A stretch of 64,000 nt of DNA from Strigamia acuminata (GCA_949358305.1 OX442314.1:10037060-10101059), one strand, 5' to 3'; shown: positions 1 through 12,800, counted from the first letter of the stretch. The notes: a model not told the origin generated them from the sequence alone. Numbers and translations are program-made.

Positions 1-505
1 AAACGTTAATTTTTGCAATTTAAGCCGTAATTTTCTAGTTAAACGTTAATTTTGCATTAACGTTAAAATTTAAGCTGTAACGTTAAAATCTGAGTTTTAA
101 CGTTAAAATCTGAGTTTTAACGTTAAAATCTGAGTTTTAACGTTAAAATCTGAGTTTTAACCTCCATTTTTCCAGATAAAACGTTAAACTTATGAGTTTT
201 AACGTTAAACTGTGACTTTTAACGTTAAACTAACTTTAAACGCTAAACTGACTTTTAACGCTAAACTGACTTTTAACGCTAAACTGACTTTTAACGCTAA
301 ACTGACTTTTAACGCTAAACTTTAAATTTTAACGTTAAACTTTAAATTTTAACGTTAAACTTTAAATTTTAACGTTAAACTTTAAATTTTAACGTTAAAC
401 TTTAAATTTTAACGTTAAACTTGGTTTTAACATTAAACTTTAAGTTTTAACGTTAAATTTTTAATTCAAACGTTAAATTTTCAGTTCCAACGTTAACTTT
501 TGTAA
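1..505. repeat. Tandem array, 18-20 bp units
   Basis: Short units sharing the core AACGTTAAAC; the clearest stretch (about 300-420) has a 20-bp unit and an adjacent stretch (about 235-320) an 18-bp unit. It lies in what should be an RBM25 intron before the missing PWI exons. No coding sequence seen. Confidence 0.85.
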
Positions 506-545
506 TTTCAACGTAAATAAATGTTTAAAAAAAGTTGATTTTTAC

Positions 546-3500
546 CCAATTTCAGACCAGTAAAACCGAGTTTTACTTTAGTCTCTTCTTTCGGCGTCGT
601 AATAAGATCCGAAAAGCCAGAAAGACTATTTTGCGTTGTATCATCGACGACCTCCATCGCTTTGTTCCGGGCTTTAATCACCTCCGGATCAACCAACGGC
701 AACGTAACCGTCGTCTTCGGTTTAAACTCCCGCTCTTCGCCCGTTAACTCCACCTTAACACGCGGTTTAAACTGTTCCTCCCGCTCCTTTTTGATCTACC
801 AACATTAAACAAACGTTCATTAACCTTACCAACCAACCACCAATTAAAAATATTCACATTTTTTACCCTTTCAAATTCCGCAGTTGGGTCCGCGTGACCT
901 TCCTCCATTAATTTCTGTTTTAGTTCCTCGAGTTCCTCTTTCTCCCTCTGCCGGTCCCGGTTGTCGTTTTCGATTTCTTTCTCGTGTTCCTTCAGTCGGC
1001 GCGACAAAGCGCTTCCTCTGATGGCAACAAATTCAATTTTGAGTTTATTTATTTTTATTTTATTTTGTTTTATTTTTTTACTTGTAGTATTTGGGGTCAT
1101 CTCTTTCGTCGTCGTAGTCTTCGAGAAATTCTTTTAGTCGTTTGGCTTCTTTTGCTTCGTCGTTTCTCCTTTCTTCGTCTTTTTCCTTCTCTTTTTCATA
1201 TTCCCGCGACTTTTTTCGTTCTCTGGCTTCCCAGTTCCGCAGTCTCTGTGCGAGTTAACGGGGAAAACAAACTGTTAGAAACGAGTTTTATTTGGTAGTT
1301 GATTTTAAAAACATGCAAAAGTATTTTTTTTTAATATTTTTGGGATTATAATATATTTCTAGCATTTGTTTACTTTGAAATGAGAAATATGTCGAAATTT
1401 CTGCAAAAAAGTGAGAAAAATGTCGAAATTATTGCGTAAAACGCAGACAATTTTCAAATTTATTGCATAAAACCGAAAAATTTATCGAAATTAATGCATA
1501 CAACCGAGAAAAATGTCGAAATTTATGCGTAAAACCCAGAAAATATTGGAAATTAATGCATAAAACCGAGAGAACAGTCGAAATTATGACTTAAAACCGA
1601 GAAATTTATCGAAATTAATGCACAAAACCAAGAAATTTATCGAAATTAATGCATAAAACCGAGAAATTTATCGAAATTATTTCATAAAACCGAGAAATTT
1701 ATCGAAATTAATGCGAAATTATTTCATAAAACCGAGAAATTTATCGAAATTAATGCATAAAACCGAGAAATTTATCGAAATTAATGCATAAAACCGGAAA
1801 ATTTATCGAAATTAATGCATAAAACCGAGAAATTTATCGAAATTAATGCATAAAGCCGAGAAATTTAACGAAATTAATGCATAAAACCGAGAAAAATGTC
1901 GAAATTAATGCATAAAACCCAGAAAATATTCGAAATTATTGCATAAACCCGAGAAAAATTCTCTAAATATTTCCTAAAACACGAAATTTCTTATCCCAGT
2001 CCAAACTCTTTATAACGAATCGCGATATAACGAATTATCAATATAACAAATACCTAAAAATGGCTCGTTTAGTTGACTAGACATAAAACACCACGTCAAA
2101 AAATTTCGATACAACAAATTCTCGTTACAACGAATTCATTTTTCGGGTCACTTGCAGATTCCTTATAAAGACTTTCGACTGAAACTTGACCAACATTTCA
2201 AACATTTTGCTAAAACAAAACATTTCTCCAAATTTCCATTTACTAACAACAAATTCTATCACAATCACCACTTAAAACGACATAATTCTAAATTCTTCAT
2301 CCAAAAACGATAAAAAAAACACACCAAAAACTCTTTAACCACCCCATAAGACGACGCACCTCCTGATAAGCCGCTTCCTTCTCCCTCAACTTTCTCTCCA
2401 ACTTCTTCCTCTCGTACGCCTCTTCCTCCTCCTCTCGCTCCCTCTCGAAGTCCTTATCCCGCTGCTTCAACTTGTCGTAATCCGCCTCTCTGTCCCTGTC
2501 TTTGGACCGCTCTCTCGATCGTGATCTCGACCTCGAATGATGTCTTTGAATGGGTTCGCGTAGTCTTTCTGGCGTGCGATTCCTCAGCCTGTTGCTCTCC
2601 TTTTCCCGCCTGTCGCGGTCCCGCTCTCCCCGGTCGCCGCGATCCTTATCCCGCCTCTCCTTGTCCTTTTCTCTTCGTTCGCGGTCCCTCTCCTTCTCTT
2701 CTTCTTGTTTCTGCAAAGACAAGTCGGATTTCGATCCAATTTTAATAAATCTCACAAAAAATAAACAAAAAAATAAATAAATCCAAAAAAAAAAAAAAAA
2801 AACACATAAAAACGACAGAAATTCATGGACTTCCGGTTCAAAACGTGACGGAAACCGCAAAAAAATCCGCCATTTTTAATTTTTTTTTCTATATACCTTT
2901 TTTCTTTCAATTTTATTACAAAACTTAGCGAATAAAACCGTGAAACCAAAGTGTGTCCATGTTTGATTTCTACAGACACATCTTAGGTCCCTAAAACGAG
3001 GATAAAACGAGGATAAAACGAAACAAAACCCTATAAGACACGCACGACAGCAAAGAAAACGATATAAAATGTTCCAAGTTGCACTACAAATGTTAATTTC
3101 GCACACAAAATCAAATCAAATCAAATCAAATCAAATCAAATCATACCTTCCGTGTCCTTGCTTCGTATTTCAATATTTTTAGCTTTACACAATTGTTTTT
3201 TTAACTCTTAAAATCTTATTTAATCAATTCAACGCGTCAAGGAAGGGAGTGAGAGCTTTTCGAGTGCAACTTGAAGTTGTCTTCCGGTTCCTGTAAAATA
3301 AAACAGCCAACCACAAACTAGATGCCAACAAACCCTCCCTCCAACTCCTCTCACTTACATGCCCATCAAAACATGCAAATTATGTCAAATATATCAAAAA
3401 TTAGGCTTAACTCACCCAACAAAAACTGTCGCCGCCATTTTCTTTTTCTATTTTCTAGTTTTTTTTTTACCTTAACTTGCATCAATCTTGCCGAGTTTCT

Positions 3501-6500
3501 GACTTAAACCTAATCTAAAACACCCGAAGTGAATCACCACCCAAAAAACAAAATGGCGCCCTGTTTAAAAATTAAACGGGGCCCGAAATGCGTTTTGGGG
3601 CTTGTGGGGCCCTTTTACTCAATGAATATTCAAGTTAAAGGCTCAAATTGTTTGTTTTTCTTTTAAATTTTGCAAATTTGGGGTTTAATCGCGGATTTTG
3701 AAGCGCGAGAACATTTAGATCGACGATGTTTCACCATGGCCGCCACAACTGTCGATTTTTTTTTACATTTTTTGGACTTTCGAGTTCCAATTTTCGTTAA
3801 ATTTACAGGAAAAATGTATTTTTGAGAGGAAAAATGTATTTTTGGGTGAAAAAATCCATTTCGGGTGAGTGTTTTAAGCTTCTTACCGCATAACTACAAA
3901 ACATGACTGGAAGAACCGATCCCAGCACAGTTGTGAATTACATCCGGGTTTCAACCTCGACCCGAAAACCACCTCCACAACTATCCCGCGCCATGTTTTG
4001 TAACTATCAACTGCCCACAAACACTAAAAGCCGATACAAAACCACCAAAACGTCAACAAAACACAATTGAAACGAATAAAAAATGAAAATAATAAAATAA
4101 AAAAATGAAAATAAAAATAAATAAAATAATATCCAATTTCCTACCTTTCTAACAGGCAACCATAGCACTCCCGCACTAAATTTTAAATCTCACGGCGCCC
4201 TAGCGCCATAAACGAAAGAAAACAAACCAGCTGAGCTACCAAAACCCAAATTAGACTTCGAATACTTGACCAATTTTCTTTTAAAATAACATTAAATTGA
4301 TAGTAGGAGAAAGTTTTATTTGTTTACTCACCAGTTCCTAGACAAAAACAAACAGCTTATGCGCATGTGTAGGAGCAGATGCTCGGCTGATAGCACCAAC
4401 TCAACGATAATGCCTATTGATTTGGGAATTACAACAATTGCTCAGCTCAAAAATGGCGTAAGGACGAGTTCATATTATATATTTATTATATATATATATC
4501 TTTTTTTCAATTATTTTAATTTAAAAATTGCTTTTCTATTATCTATCTTAATTTAAAAAATTTTAAAAACAATAAATAAGAAGAAAAAAAATAAAATAAT
4601 AAAAAAAATCCAAAAAATCGACGAATAAAATCGAAAAAAATGAAAATAATCGATAAAAAAATTTCAATTTTTCAAACAAAAGTTAGGAATTATCTCGCCA
4701 ACGCAGTAAAAAAAATAAAATAAACAAAACGATAGATTTTTCTCTATTTTTGGGATATTTTTATCAAAAAACATAAATACGCGGAGCGAAAAAGCGAGAA
4801 TTTACCTTCATAGTGTCCCGAAATTTTCCAATTTCTCGATGAATTAGATTTTTCTTATCTTCTTCTAAATCCATTTCATCCAAATTCTAAAAAACAGAAA
4901 AATTTAAAAAAAAAATTAGAAAAAAATTGAAAAACGTGCAAAATTGACTTAAACTAACATCTTTGGCTTCGCCATCAGCACCATTGCCACCCTGGCCACT
5001 TATTTTCAAAAGTGCTTCCTGCGCTCTCGATAATTTCTTTCGAGGTGAATCTAAAATGATAATTGTGGTGTGCGGGTATGAGACACTCACCGTTCGCTTG
5101 ACCAAATTGGCCGGACTCAAAGCTCCATCTTTACCATTAGCTACGACCGAGCGGGACAACTCGTGTTCGTGTTCGCGCAGCGTGGCTTCGATGCCGGCTC
5201 GCGCGACGCGGTCTTCCCGTTTTGTATCCTCGTCGAGGTCGTCGTCGGTGTCGGCGGCGATCACTTCCGTCACGTCTTGGTCTCGTTTCGCTTTTTTCGA
5301 CGCTTTGTATTCGTCGAGCTGGAGTTTTGTTTTCGCGTCCACTTTGACCTGGAGGAAAAAATACGGTCAAATCGATTGGTTTGCAAGATTTTTGGGGTTA
5401 AATCAATTGATTTTGAAGTATTTAGGGGTAAAATGAATAAAACTTGAGGTATTTTGATGTGAAATGAATTAAATTTGGGATATTTTGGAGTAAAATGAAT
5501 TAAATTTGGGGTATTGTAGGATAAAATAAATTTATTTTGAAGTATTTTGGGGTATTTTAGGATAAAATGAATTTATTTTGAAGTCTTTTGGGGTATTTTA
5601 GGATAAAATGAATTTATTTTCAAGTATTTTGGGGCAAAATGAAGTATTTAGGGGCAAAATAAAGTTTTTAGGGGCAAAATAAAGTTTTTAGGAGCAAAAT
5701 GAAGTATTTAGAAGCAAAATGAAGTATTTAGGGGCAAAATAAAGTGTTTTGGGGCAAAATGAATTAATTTTTGGTGTAAAATAATTTTGGATAAAAGAAC
5801 TTGTTTTTGGATAATGTAATTCTGAGTTTTATACGATTAATTCAATGGATTCAATTTCTGTTTAAAATATTAATTGTAATATTGAAAATTGATGTTTTAT
5901 GCAGGTTATTTGTCCAATTTTGGTCGAAAAATTGAATTTGTAGTCGAAAAATTGAATTTGTAGTCGAAAAATTGAATTTGTAGTCGAAAAATTGAATTTG
6001 TACTCGAAAAATTGAATTTGTTGTCGAAAAATTGAATCTGTACATAAAAATTTAAACTTTTGACTTAAAAATTAAAAAATAGATTGAAAAAATTCGTCTT
6101 CTACTAGAAAAATTCAATCTACGCAAAAAAATTCAATTTTCGATGCCAAATAATCAATTTCAACTCGAAAAAACTCAACTTCCACAAAAAAAAACTCTAC
6201 ACAAACCCACTCCAATGCAAACAACACTGCCCCCAACACACACAAACCAAAAAAAAAAAAAACAACAACCAATTCCATCTCAAACTTACCACTAATTTCT
6301 TATCTCCTATCTCCCAATCATGTAACAGACGAATAGCACGTAAACCTGATTCCGGATCTGCATATTCACAAAACCCAAAAGCTAAAAAAAACAAAAAAAA
6401 ACCAATCAAAACCAAACCCAAACAAACCAAAACAAAACAAAACCACCTTGCAACCGACCCGACGCACCCTGAACTCTCTTCCAACTCACAACCGAACCAC

Positions 6501-6503
6501 ACC

Positions 6504-6555
<52 letters not shown>

Positions 6556-7126
6556 ACAAAAATTCCAAAACATCCACAACCACAACTCAACCTGCAACAA
6601 CGTCTTTATCATATTATCCGACGCTCTATCCGTAATATTCCCAACGAAAACCGTAATAGTCGGACCTCCTCCCAACCTCCGAAAATCGTCAATCTAAAAA
6701 AAACCAAAAAAAACCAAAAAAATCAACAAAAATCAACAAAAATCAACAAAAATCAACAAAAAAAACTACTTTTTGACCAGGCATCATCGGGGGCATCGGT
6801 TTCTTGCCCATCGGGGGCCTCGAATTAAGAGGAACTGGCGGCATTGGCATTCCAGGCGGCATAATCTGCACAGAATTCAACACAATTAACAAAATTTCCA
6901 ATTTCTCGCTCTCTTTTCATCATTACGGATGCTGGCATTACTCCTATTGGCATCATGGGTGCTAGAGAAAACGAGAAAAAGCGTTTTAGCGTCGATTTTA
7001 ACGTCGTTTTAACCGTTTTCGCATCAACTTACGCATTGGTGGCAACGTGTATCCAGGTGGGAGCATTCCTGGAGGCATCGGCGGCATCCCAGGCATCGGC
7101 ATATGATGTCTGGGAGGGAATGACAT
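546..7126 (-). CDS. RBM25: RNA-binding protein 25 (RBM25), 3' end beyond window
   Basis: Nuclear splicing regulator that helps select alternative splice sites. Visible exons in transcript order: 7126-7033, 6961-6927, 6865-6770, 6693-6592, 6504-6447, 6381-6290, 5348-4959, 4886-4806, 2710-2360, 1245-1082, 1017-867 and 795-546; phases agree throughout (about 621 codons). The start was chosen because it gives MSFPP, as in vertebrate RBM25, followed by a Pro/Met/Gly-rich leader. An RRM follows with RNP2 (TVFVGNI) and RNP1 (AFGFCEY), then VDAKTKLQLDEYKA, a mixed-charge RE/RD-rich region and the block FLEDYDDERDDPKYYK. The C-terminal PWI domain is not in the window, so the gene continues left of base 1. 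A possible 40-bp intron at 5051-5090 was not used because reading through keeps the frame. Identity is very secure; some splice choices are inferred. Confidence 0.93.
1380..1965. repeat. Tandem array, about 31 bp unit, RBM25 intron
   Basis: Units contain GAAATTAATGCATAAAACCG and the variant AAATTTATCG. About 18 diverged copies fill most of the intron between the 2360 and 1245 exon ends. The unit is close to three helical turns. Confidence 0.85.
2711..4805 (-). other. Large RBM25 intron with small inverted repeat
   Basis: The 2.1 kb between the exon ending FRDTMK and the exon starting KQEEEK is an intron, because these two peptides are contiguous in RBM25 homologues. It holds a pentanucleotide microsatellite of AAATC type near 3112-3144 and an inverted repeat with perfect 11-bp arms (TACAAAACATG at 3895-3905, reverse complement at 3992-4002), possibly a tiny MITE. 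I see no convincing exon of another gene here. Confidence 0.6.
5440..5770. repeat. Tandem arrays, 41 bp then 20 bp units, RBM25 intron
   Basis: A roughly 41-bp unit containing GGGGTATTTTAGGATAAAAT passes into a 20-bp unit, GAAGTATTTAGGGGCAAAAT, at about 5640-5760. Confidence 0.8.
5925..6040. repeat. 20-bp tandem repeat, about six copies
   Basis: Near-perfect copies of GAAAAATTGAATTTGTAGTC in an RBM25 intron. Each copy contains two A/T runs about 10 bp apart. Confidence 0.9.
6507..6552. repeat. 46-bp poly(A)/poly(T) run at an RBM25 acceptor
   Basis: 46 consecutive A on the + strand, which is a T46 tract on the RBM25 sense strand ending directly at the 3' splice site of the second RRM exon (exon begins at 6504). 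It probably acts as the polypyrimidine tract. The exact length may be a sequencing approximation. Confidence 0.85.
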
Positions 7127-7612
7127 CACCGGTTGTTCAGTGTCTTGTTTGGAAAAAAAGATATCGAGTTTATTTCAACTTATTAGGCGATTAGGGTTAA
7201 GTTTATTGTCGTTTTTGGTGGTGATCGCGGTAGAGTGGTGATTAAAATGGCGGAGGGGAATGGCGGGGGATATCGAGCGGGGTTGGAGATTTGGGGTGTA
7301 CTTACATAAATGCACGGTAAGTAGCGTCAAACGGGCACAGCTATCACAGCAAATTATCACTCCAAATACAACAAATATGGAGGACGCCAGGAATGACGAT
7401 ACGATCGAGACTGCATCAAGAAGTGGTGCGCTGATTGGTCGAGATTAGGAAATGATTTGTTCTGGTGGTAGGGTTGGAGTTACGTCATTTCGCCGTCTGG
7501 TGGTGGGGAATGGTTGCGGAAAATATGGCGGGTGGTTTTGAATGAATGAAATTGAATTTTTTTTGTTTTTGTTTGATTTATTGTTTGTTATGGATACAAA
7601 AATTGTTTTTTA
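7127..7612. other. Spacer between kinase 3' end and RBM25 start
   Basis: No protein-coding exon recognised. It should hold the RBM25 promoter and 5' UTR; a GC-richer patch near 7235-7285 contains ATGGCGG/AATGGCGG motifs, like those of ubiquitously expressed promoters. A minus-strand AATAAA (plus TT TATT at 7577-7582) lies 31 bp beyond the kinase stop codon. Confidence 0.45.
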
Positions 7613-9755
7613 TTAAAGTTTGGATGTAAATAAAGGATGGGTCATAACTTGGTCGCACGTTATTCTGTCTTTGGGTGATATTTGTAGTAATTTACAGACC
7701 AAATCGTTCGCTAGAGGCTGAAAATGAAAAATAAAGTTAATTCTATTAATTATTTTTTAATACATTAAATAACCTAAATGCTCTAATAAAACGTTCTTGA
7801 TCAGTTTAGACATTTATTTTAGTCGTTGGCTATAGGATTTCTTATTTTCAACGTTTTTAAATTGATTTTTCATCATTTTAGACGTTTTTAAATTAATTTT
7901 TCATCATTTTAGACGTTTTTAAATTCATTTTTCATCATTTTAGACGTTTTTAAATTCATTTTTCATCATTTTAGAAGTTTTTAAATTAATTTTTCATCAT
8001 TTTAGACGTTTTTAAATTCATTTTTCATCATTTTAGACGTTTTTAAATTCATTTTCCATCATTTTAGACATTGAATGGGCATCCCGCGATCTATTAGAGC
8101 ATTTACAATAATTAACGGACATCGACGGGGTGTTTATGGCCTCTTTTCCAAATGATATCTTTTTTCTGGATATTTATTATCGTATCGTTCGCTGCGTGAC
8201 CTGGGAATGGTAAACAACGGTTCCAAAGTGCGTAAATGACGACACCCAACGACCACAAATCGGCGGATATTCCGCAAATTAAACGTCCCTAAAATGAAAT
8301 AATTTTATTTCTCGTTTAGCCTGATTTAAATAATTAGGTTTTGGTCACTGTAAGGAGTTCTGGGGCCGCGTAGGCTTTGGTGCAAGATGATGGGGAATTA
8401 AATTCGATGTTTTTCCACGCGAATCCGATGTCGGTTAATTTGATGTTGAGTTTGCAGTTGAGTAGAATGTTTTCGAGTTTCAAGTCGCAGTGCGAAAGTC
8501 TCTGGTTGTGGAGGTATTTCAAGGCGCTCGTTATTTGCCAGCACCAGCATCGGACTATTAGAGGGAATACTGATTTGTATTTTTCTTCGTTTTGGATGAA
8601 TTGTTGGATGTCGCCTTGGCAAGCGAATTGGGTGATGAAAAACACCTTGGAGTGAAAAATTGAATGGGTTTAAGGATTTTTTGGGGGGTTTTGAATTAAA
8701 TCACATTAGTTTTCGAAAGAAAATGCTAAATTTTCAAATTAAAATGCTAATTTCAAAGAGCAATGCTAAATTTTCAGCACAAAATACAAAATTTTCAAGA
8801 CAAAATGCAAAATTTTCAAGACAATATGCTAATTTCCAAAAAAATTGTTATTTTCATGAAAAATGCTAAATTTGTAAAAAATAATGCTAATTTTCAAGAA
8901 ATAATGCTGAATTTCAAGAAATAATGCTAATTTTCAAGAAATAATGCTAATTTTCAAGAAATAATGCTAATTTTCAAGAAATAATGCTAATTTTCAAGAA
9001 ATAATGCTAATTTTTAAAAAATAATGCTACTTTTTAAAAAATAATGCTATTTTCAAGAAATAATGCTAATTTTCAAGAAATAATGCAAATTATCAAGAAA
9101 TAATGCAAATTATCAAGAAATAATGTTAATTTTCAAGAAAATAAATGCTAATTTTTCAAAAAAAAGTCTAAATTAGCATTTTCTCTATTTTTCGAATCCC
9201 GCGCTCCAGCAGTACCGCCACTGCAAACCTACTTTCCGCCGACCGATAATGACGTCATGCAAACGACATATATGAGGATGACACAACTTCAACCAAAAAT
9301 CCCTAATATTCAGTTCAATAAACTCTTTGCTCATTCCCCATTTGCGAAGCTGCACGAACCGAACAATCTTAACAGCAGCTCGACCATTCCCTAAAATATC
9401 ATCCGCTCGATGCACCTAAAATCGAATTTTTTTTTTATCAATTTCACGCAAAATTCCACCAATTCTTCCACTCCATTATACCACACTACCGCATCGCCCG
9501 ACCGCAATGACGTTACCCAATATGTAACCCACAGCAGCCAACCACGACTCTTGCGACGGCACCAGCAGTATCTGGTATCCACCGAACAGTTTTCGCTTAG
9601 TTAGAGGTTTTCTATGGCCAATCAGTCTCCGTAGTTGCTTTATCAATTCTTTTGACGAATCAGACACTATTGAAAAATAAACAATTAATTATCATTTATG
9701 AAATACTGGCTGCCGCCTTTTCACATTTATTATTTTTGTAGCCGTTGGAATTCAT
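7613..9755 (-). CDS. Divergent Ser/Thr protein kinase, TSSK-like
   Basis: Six exons (9755-9725, 9666-9482, 9415-9233, 8645-8349, 8288-8121, 7717-7613) give a 322-residue protein that is almost only a kinase domain. Visible elements: modified glycine loop (AVGRCGSVV, residues 65-73), catalytic lysine K88 (AAVKIV), HCDLKLEN at 185-192, DIG at 205-207, APE at 227-229, ADLWSLGVVIYAL at 241-253 and KDRITCD near 304. The HRD arginine is Cys and DFG is DIG, but the lysine and both catalytic aspartates remain, so activity is possible. Overall length and the HPHI...C.LHDVI and DLKLENILL patterns resemble testis-specific Ser/Thr kinases, but the family assignment is an inference. The 31-nt first exon was chosen to supply an ATG in phase. 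It is head to head with TEDC1. Confidence 0.8.
7845..8075. repeat. 31-bp tandem repeat, about seven copies, kinase intron
   Basis: Units read CATTTTAGACGTTTTTAAAT plus ATTTTTCAT, 31 bp in total and highly uniform. It sits between the last two kinase exons. Confidence 0.9.
8690..9178. repeat. 20-bp tandem repeat, kinase intron
   Basis: Consensus AATAATGCTAATTTTCAAGA, best preserved at 8880-9120. Degenerate flanking units extend over nearly the whole intron. Confidence 0.88.
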
Positions 9756-9868
9756 CACTGGATTGTCTCTCGTTTTTATTTAAGGGAATTATGGGTAAAA
9801 CCGCGCCGCCGCGCGACAAAATGTTGTGACTTTGCGGCGGGAAATAATAGAACAGGTTGTGAGTTAAG
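9756..9868. promoter_or_regulatory. Bidirectional promoter, kinase / TEDC1
   Basis: Only 113 bp separate the proposed kinase start codon (9755, minus) from the TEDC1 start codon (9869, plus). The interval is GC-richer than its surroundings (CCGCGCCGCCGCGCG around 9800-9815). A shared promoter is inferred from the layout; no TATA box is obvious. Confidence 0.55.
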
Positions 9869-12800
9869 ATGACTGAAATAAAGTATATTATTGAATATTT
9901 ATCGAAACTAATCGTTGATTACGGATTGTCATACGTTCCCGCAGAAGCATTTAGACAAGCTAAGTTCGATAAGGATTATCCTGTAAGAAAATTATTAAAA
10001 TAAAATAAAATGGCGGATGAATTGTTGTTTTGATTTTAGTGTCAACTGCTGTGGAATTTGTTGGCTGAATTGTATGTAGCTAAGCAATCCAAGTGGAATA
10101 TTCAGTCGAAAGATGAAAATAGTGGGTTGTTTAAAGGTAAACACGATGATGTACATTTGAGCATCTAAAAAATGTATTTTTTGCTAAAAAATATCAATTT
10201 TGTGCATGAAAAATGCATTTTTGGAGCTATAAATGCATTTTTGCGATTAGAAATGCAATTTTTGCAATTATTAATACAATTTTTGCAATTATAAATACAT
10301 TTTTGCAATTGTAAATACATTTTGGCGATTAAAAATGAATTTTTACAACTGAAAATGCATTTTTTACATTTAAGAATGGATTTTAACAATTTTTATTTTC
10401 ATTTTTTTCAACAGATAAAACAAAATTGGTGAATTTTGTCAAATTTTCGTTACTCAGCGACGGATATCCGGCAGAAAAAGTGTCATTTCTATCGCCCGAT
10501 CGTGGTAGTCAAGCACTTTTGCTCGCTTTTGGATGGTTTATGGCAAAAACTCAATTTATTGATCGTTTGATGAGGCTGAGGATGGCCAATACGAAGACCA
10601 GATGGGAGAATAAATTGGTTTCTAAGTGAAAATAATTAAATATTTCGCTAATTAACGATTTTTTTGTTTGCAGTTGAGTGGTCAGGAGGTCCCTTTGGTG
10701 TCCAGTTGTAAAAATAACGAAGAAATGTTGGGGAAAAGTCATCTAAACGTGCCCGAGTTGTGCGACCAGTTGATTTGGTTGTTTGGGAAAACAAAAATGT
10801 CGTCGAGGAATTTACACGATGTGTACGAAGCGGAATTAAGACTGATGGATAAAGTATTTGTAGTTATTTTAGAGTGGGAGATTTTAAACTAACGAAACGT
10901 TTGAAAGATGTGGTCGATGACGGATGTGGATGTGTCGAATTATTTCCATTTGTCGCCGAAATTGGCTTTTCAATTGTCAACTCAACCGGCAATGCAATCG
11001 CAAGTAATTTAAATGATTGTTGTTAATATTTTGGCAGTTTTGCATAAGTTTGGCTCTTTTTGCACCCGTGGAGGTGGCTTTTGGTGCTTTTTAGTGCATT
11101 TGATCGTAAAAATGCATTATTTTCATTAATAGGTTGATTTATCTGCTTAAAAATGGATTTAAACGTCTAAAAATATGGATTTTTAATTCAAAATGCATTT
11201 TTTTTCTGTTAAAAGTTGTTCATTTGTTCTAAATAAGTAAAATTTTGCTTAAAATGGTCACATTTCGGCCTATAATGTCAGATTATGGCCTAAAAATGTC
11301 AAATTTCGGTCTACAAAGTCAATTTTGGCATAAGAAAGTCACTTTTCGGCCTTTAAAGGTCAAATGTTAGTCAAAAAAGCTCAAAAGCTCAAATTTCGGC
11401 TTTAAAAGGCCAAAGGTGAGCCAAAAAAGGTCAAATTTGGCATAAAAAAGGTCAAAATTTTGGCCTACAAAAGTCAAATTTAGGTTTAGACATTGCAGTT
11501 TTCTATCTAAAATTGCATATCCTCCGATTAAATTCAGAAATTAAAAAAAAAATCTTTTTCAGTTGCGAAAGTTGCTCAAAGAGGAAACAAACGTCCTCAA
11601 CGTGTTCCTCCAATGGAAGGAACAAGAAGGGTTATTCTGGAAATGGATGGTAAATATAAACAACATCAAACCAACAACCAAGTAATAACATGGACACGTA
11701 TCCACGTGTTCGATGGCCCCACATAATATCCAGCCGCACTGTATTCTGGGACAACAACAGGCAACAAACAGGCTTAGTTGGCAAGCAATGCGTGACACGT
11801 GATTGCCGTCATCCAATCAGCGCACAGAACAACGAATCAATTCGAAATAACACACGGATACGTGTCCATACGATTCTTGGTTCATGATTAGACCCCGGAT
11901 ATTTATGCAAAATAAAATTTGATTTCTGCGCATAAAATATGCATCAAAAATTAAATTTTATGCAAAATAAAAATAAAAATATGCAAAATAAAAATAAAAA
12001 TATGCAAAATAAAAATAAAAATATGCAAAATAAAAATAAAAATATGCAAAATAAAAATAAAAATATGCAAAATAAAAATAAAAATATGCAAAATAAAAAT
12101 AAAAATATGCAAAATAAAAATAAAAATATGCAAAATAAAAATAAAAATATGCAAAATAAAAATAAAAATATGCAAAATAAAAATAAAAATATGCAAAATA
12201 AAAATAAAAATATGCAAAATAAAAATAAAAATATGCAAAATAAAAATAAAAATATGCAAAATAAAAATAAAAATATGCAAAATAAAAATATGCAAAATAA
12301 AAATAAAAATATGCAAAATAAAAATAAAAATATGCAAAATAAAAATAAAAATATGCAAAATAAAAAAATAAAAAAAATTTAGAGTGAAATCAGGTGTTAA
12401 ATAACAACTTGCCGTATATTATCGATAACTACGCGGGCCTCGAATTGCGCGCGGGTACACAATTGGAGGCCCGAAATGTGCCAAAAAAGGATGACAAATG
12501 ACACGTTTTGCATACGTTTCGGCAGAAAATTACCGAAACGTATGGAAAACGTTGCCGATAGGTTCAAAAAACCCAGCATCGGCCAGTCGGCCGATGCTGG
12601 GTAGCCCGCGGACCTCTAACACCGCGCGGGTCAAATTTTTTTTTCTAATAGTGTACGGGTGTGCTATTTACAAATATACGGTAATGTCATTTCAAAGTGT
12701 TCTTGATGTTTTCCGAACGCAAGCATACGCACACGATACGTGTTTTTAAAAAAAGGCAAAAATTGATACACACATGTTACGTATTGTTAAAAAAAAAGAC

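Noticed and set aside
5051-5090. 40-bp intron in RBM25 between GTGAGT and TTTTAG
   Set aside because: Removing it breaks the frame, while reading through it continues into an open exon that ends at a good donor.
11939-12382. 147-codon open frame of MQNKNKN repeats and its minus-strand mirror (MHIFIFIL repeats)
   Set aside because: It is a 21-bp non-coding satellite; a unit length divisible by three keeps any frame open. It lies in a TEDC1 intron.
12575-12605. GC-rich perfect hairpin as a bacterial-type terminator
   Set aside because: The context is an animal intron and a mobile element; no U-run with transcriptional meaning follows.
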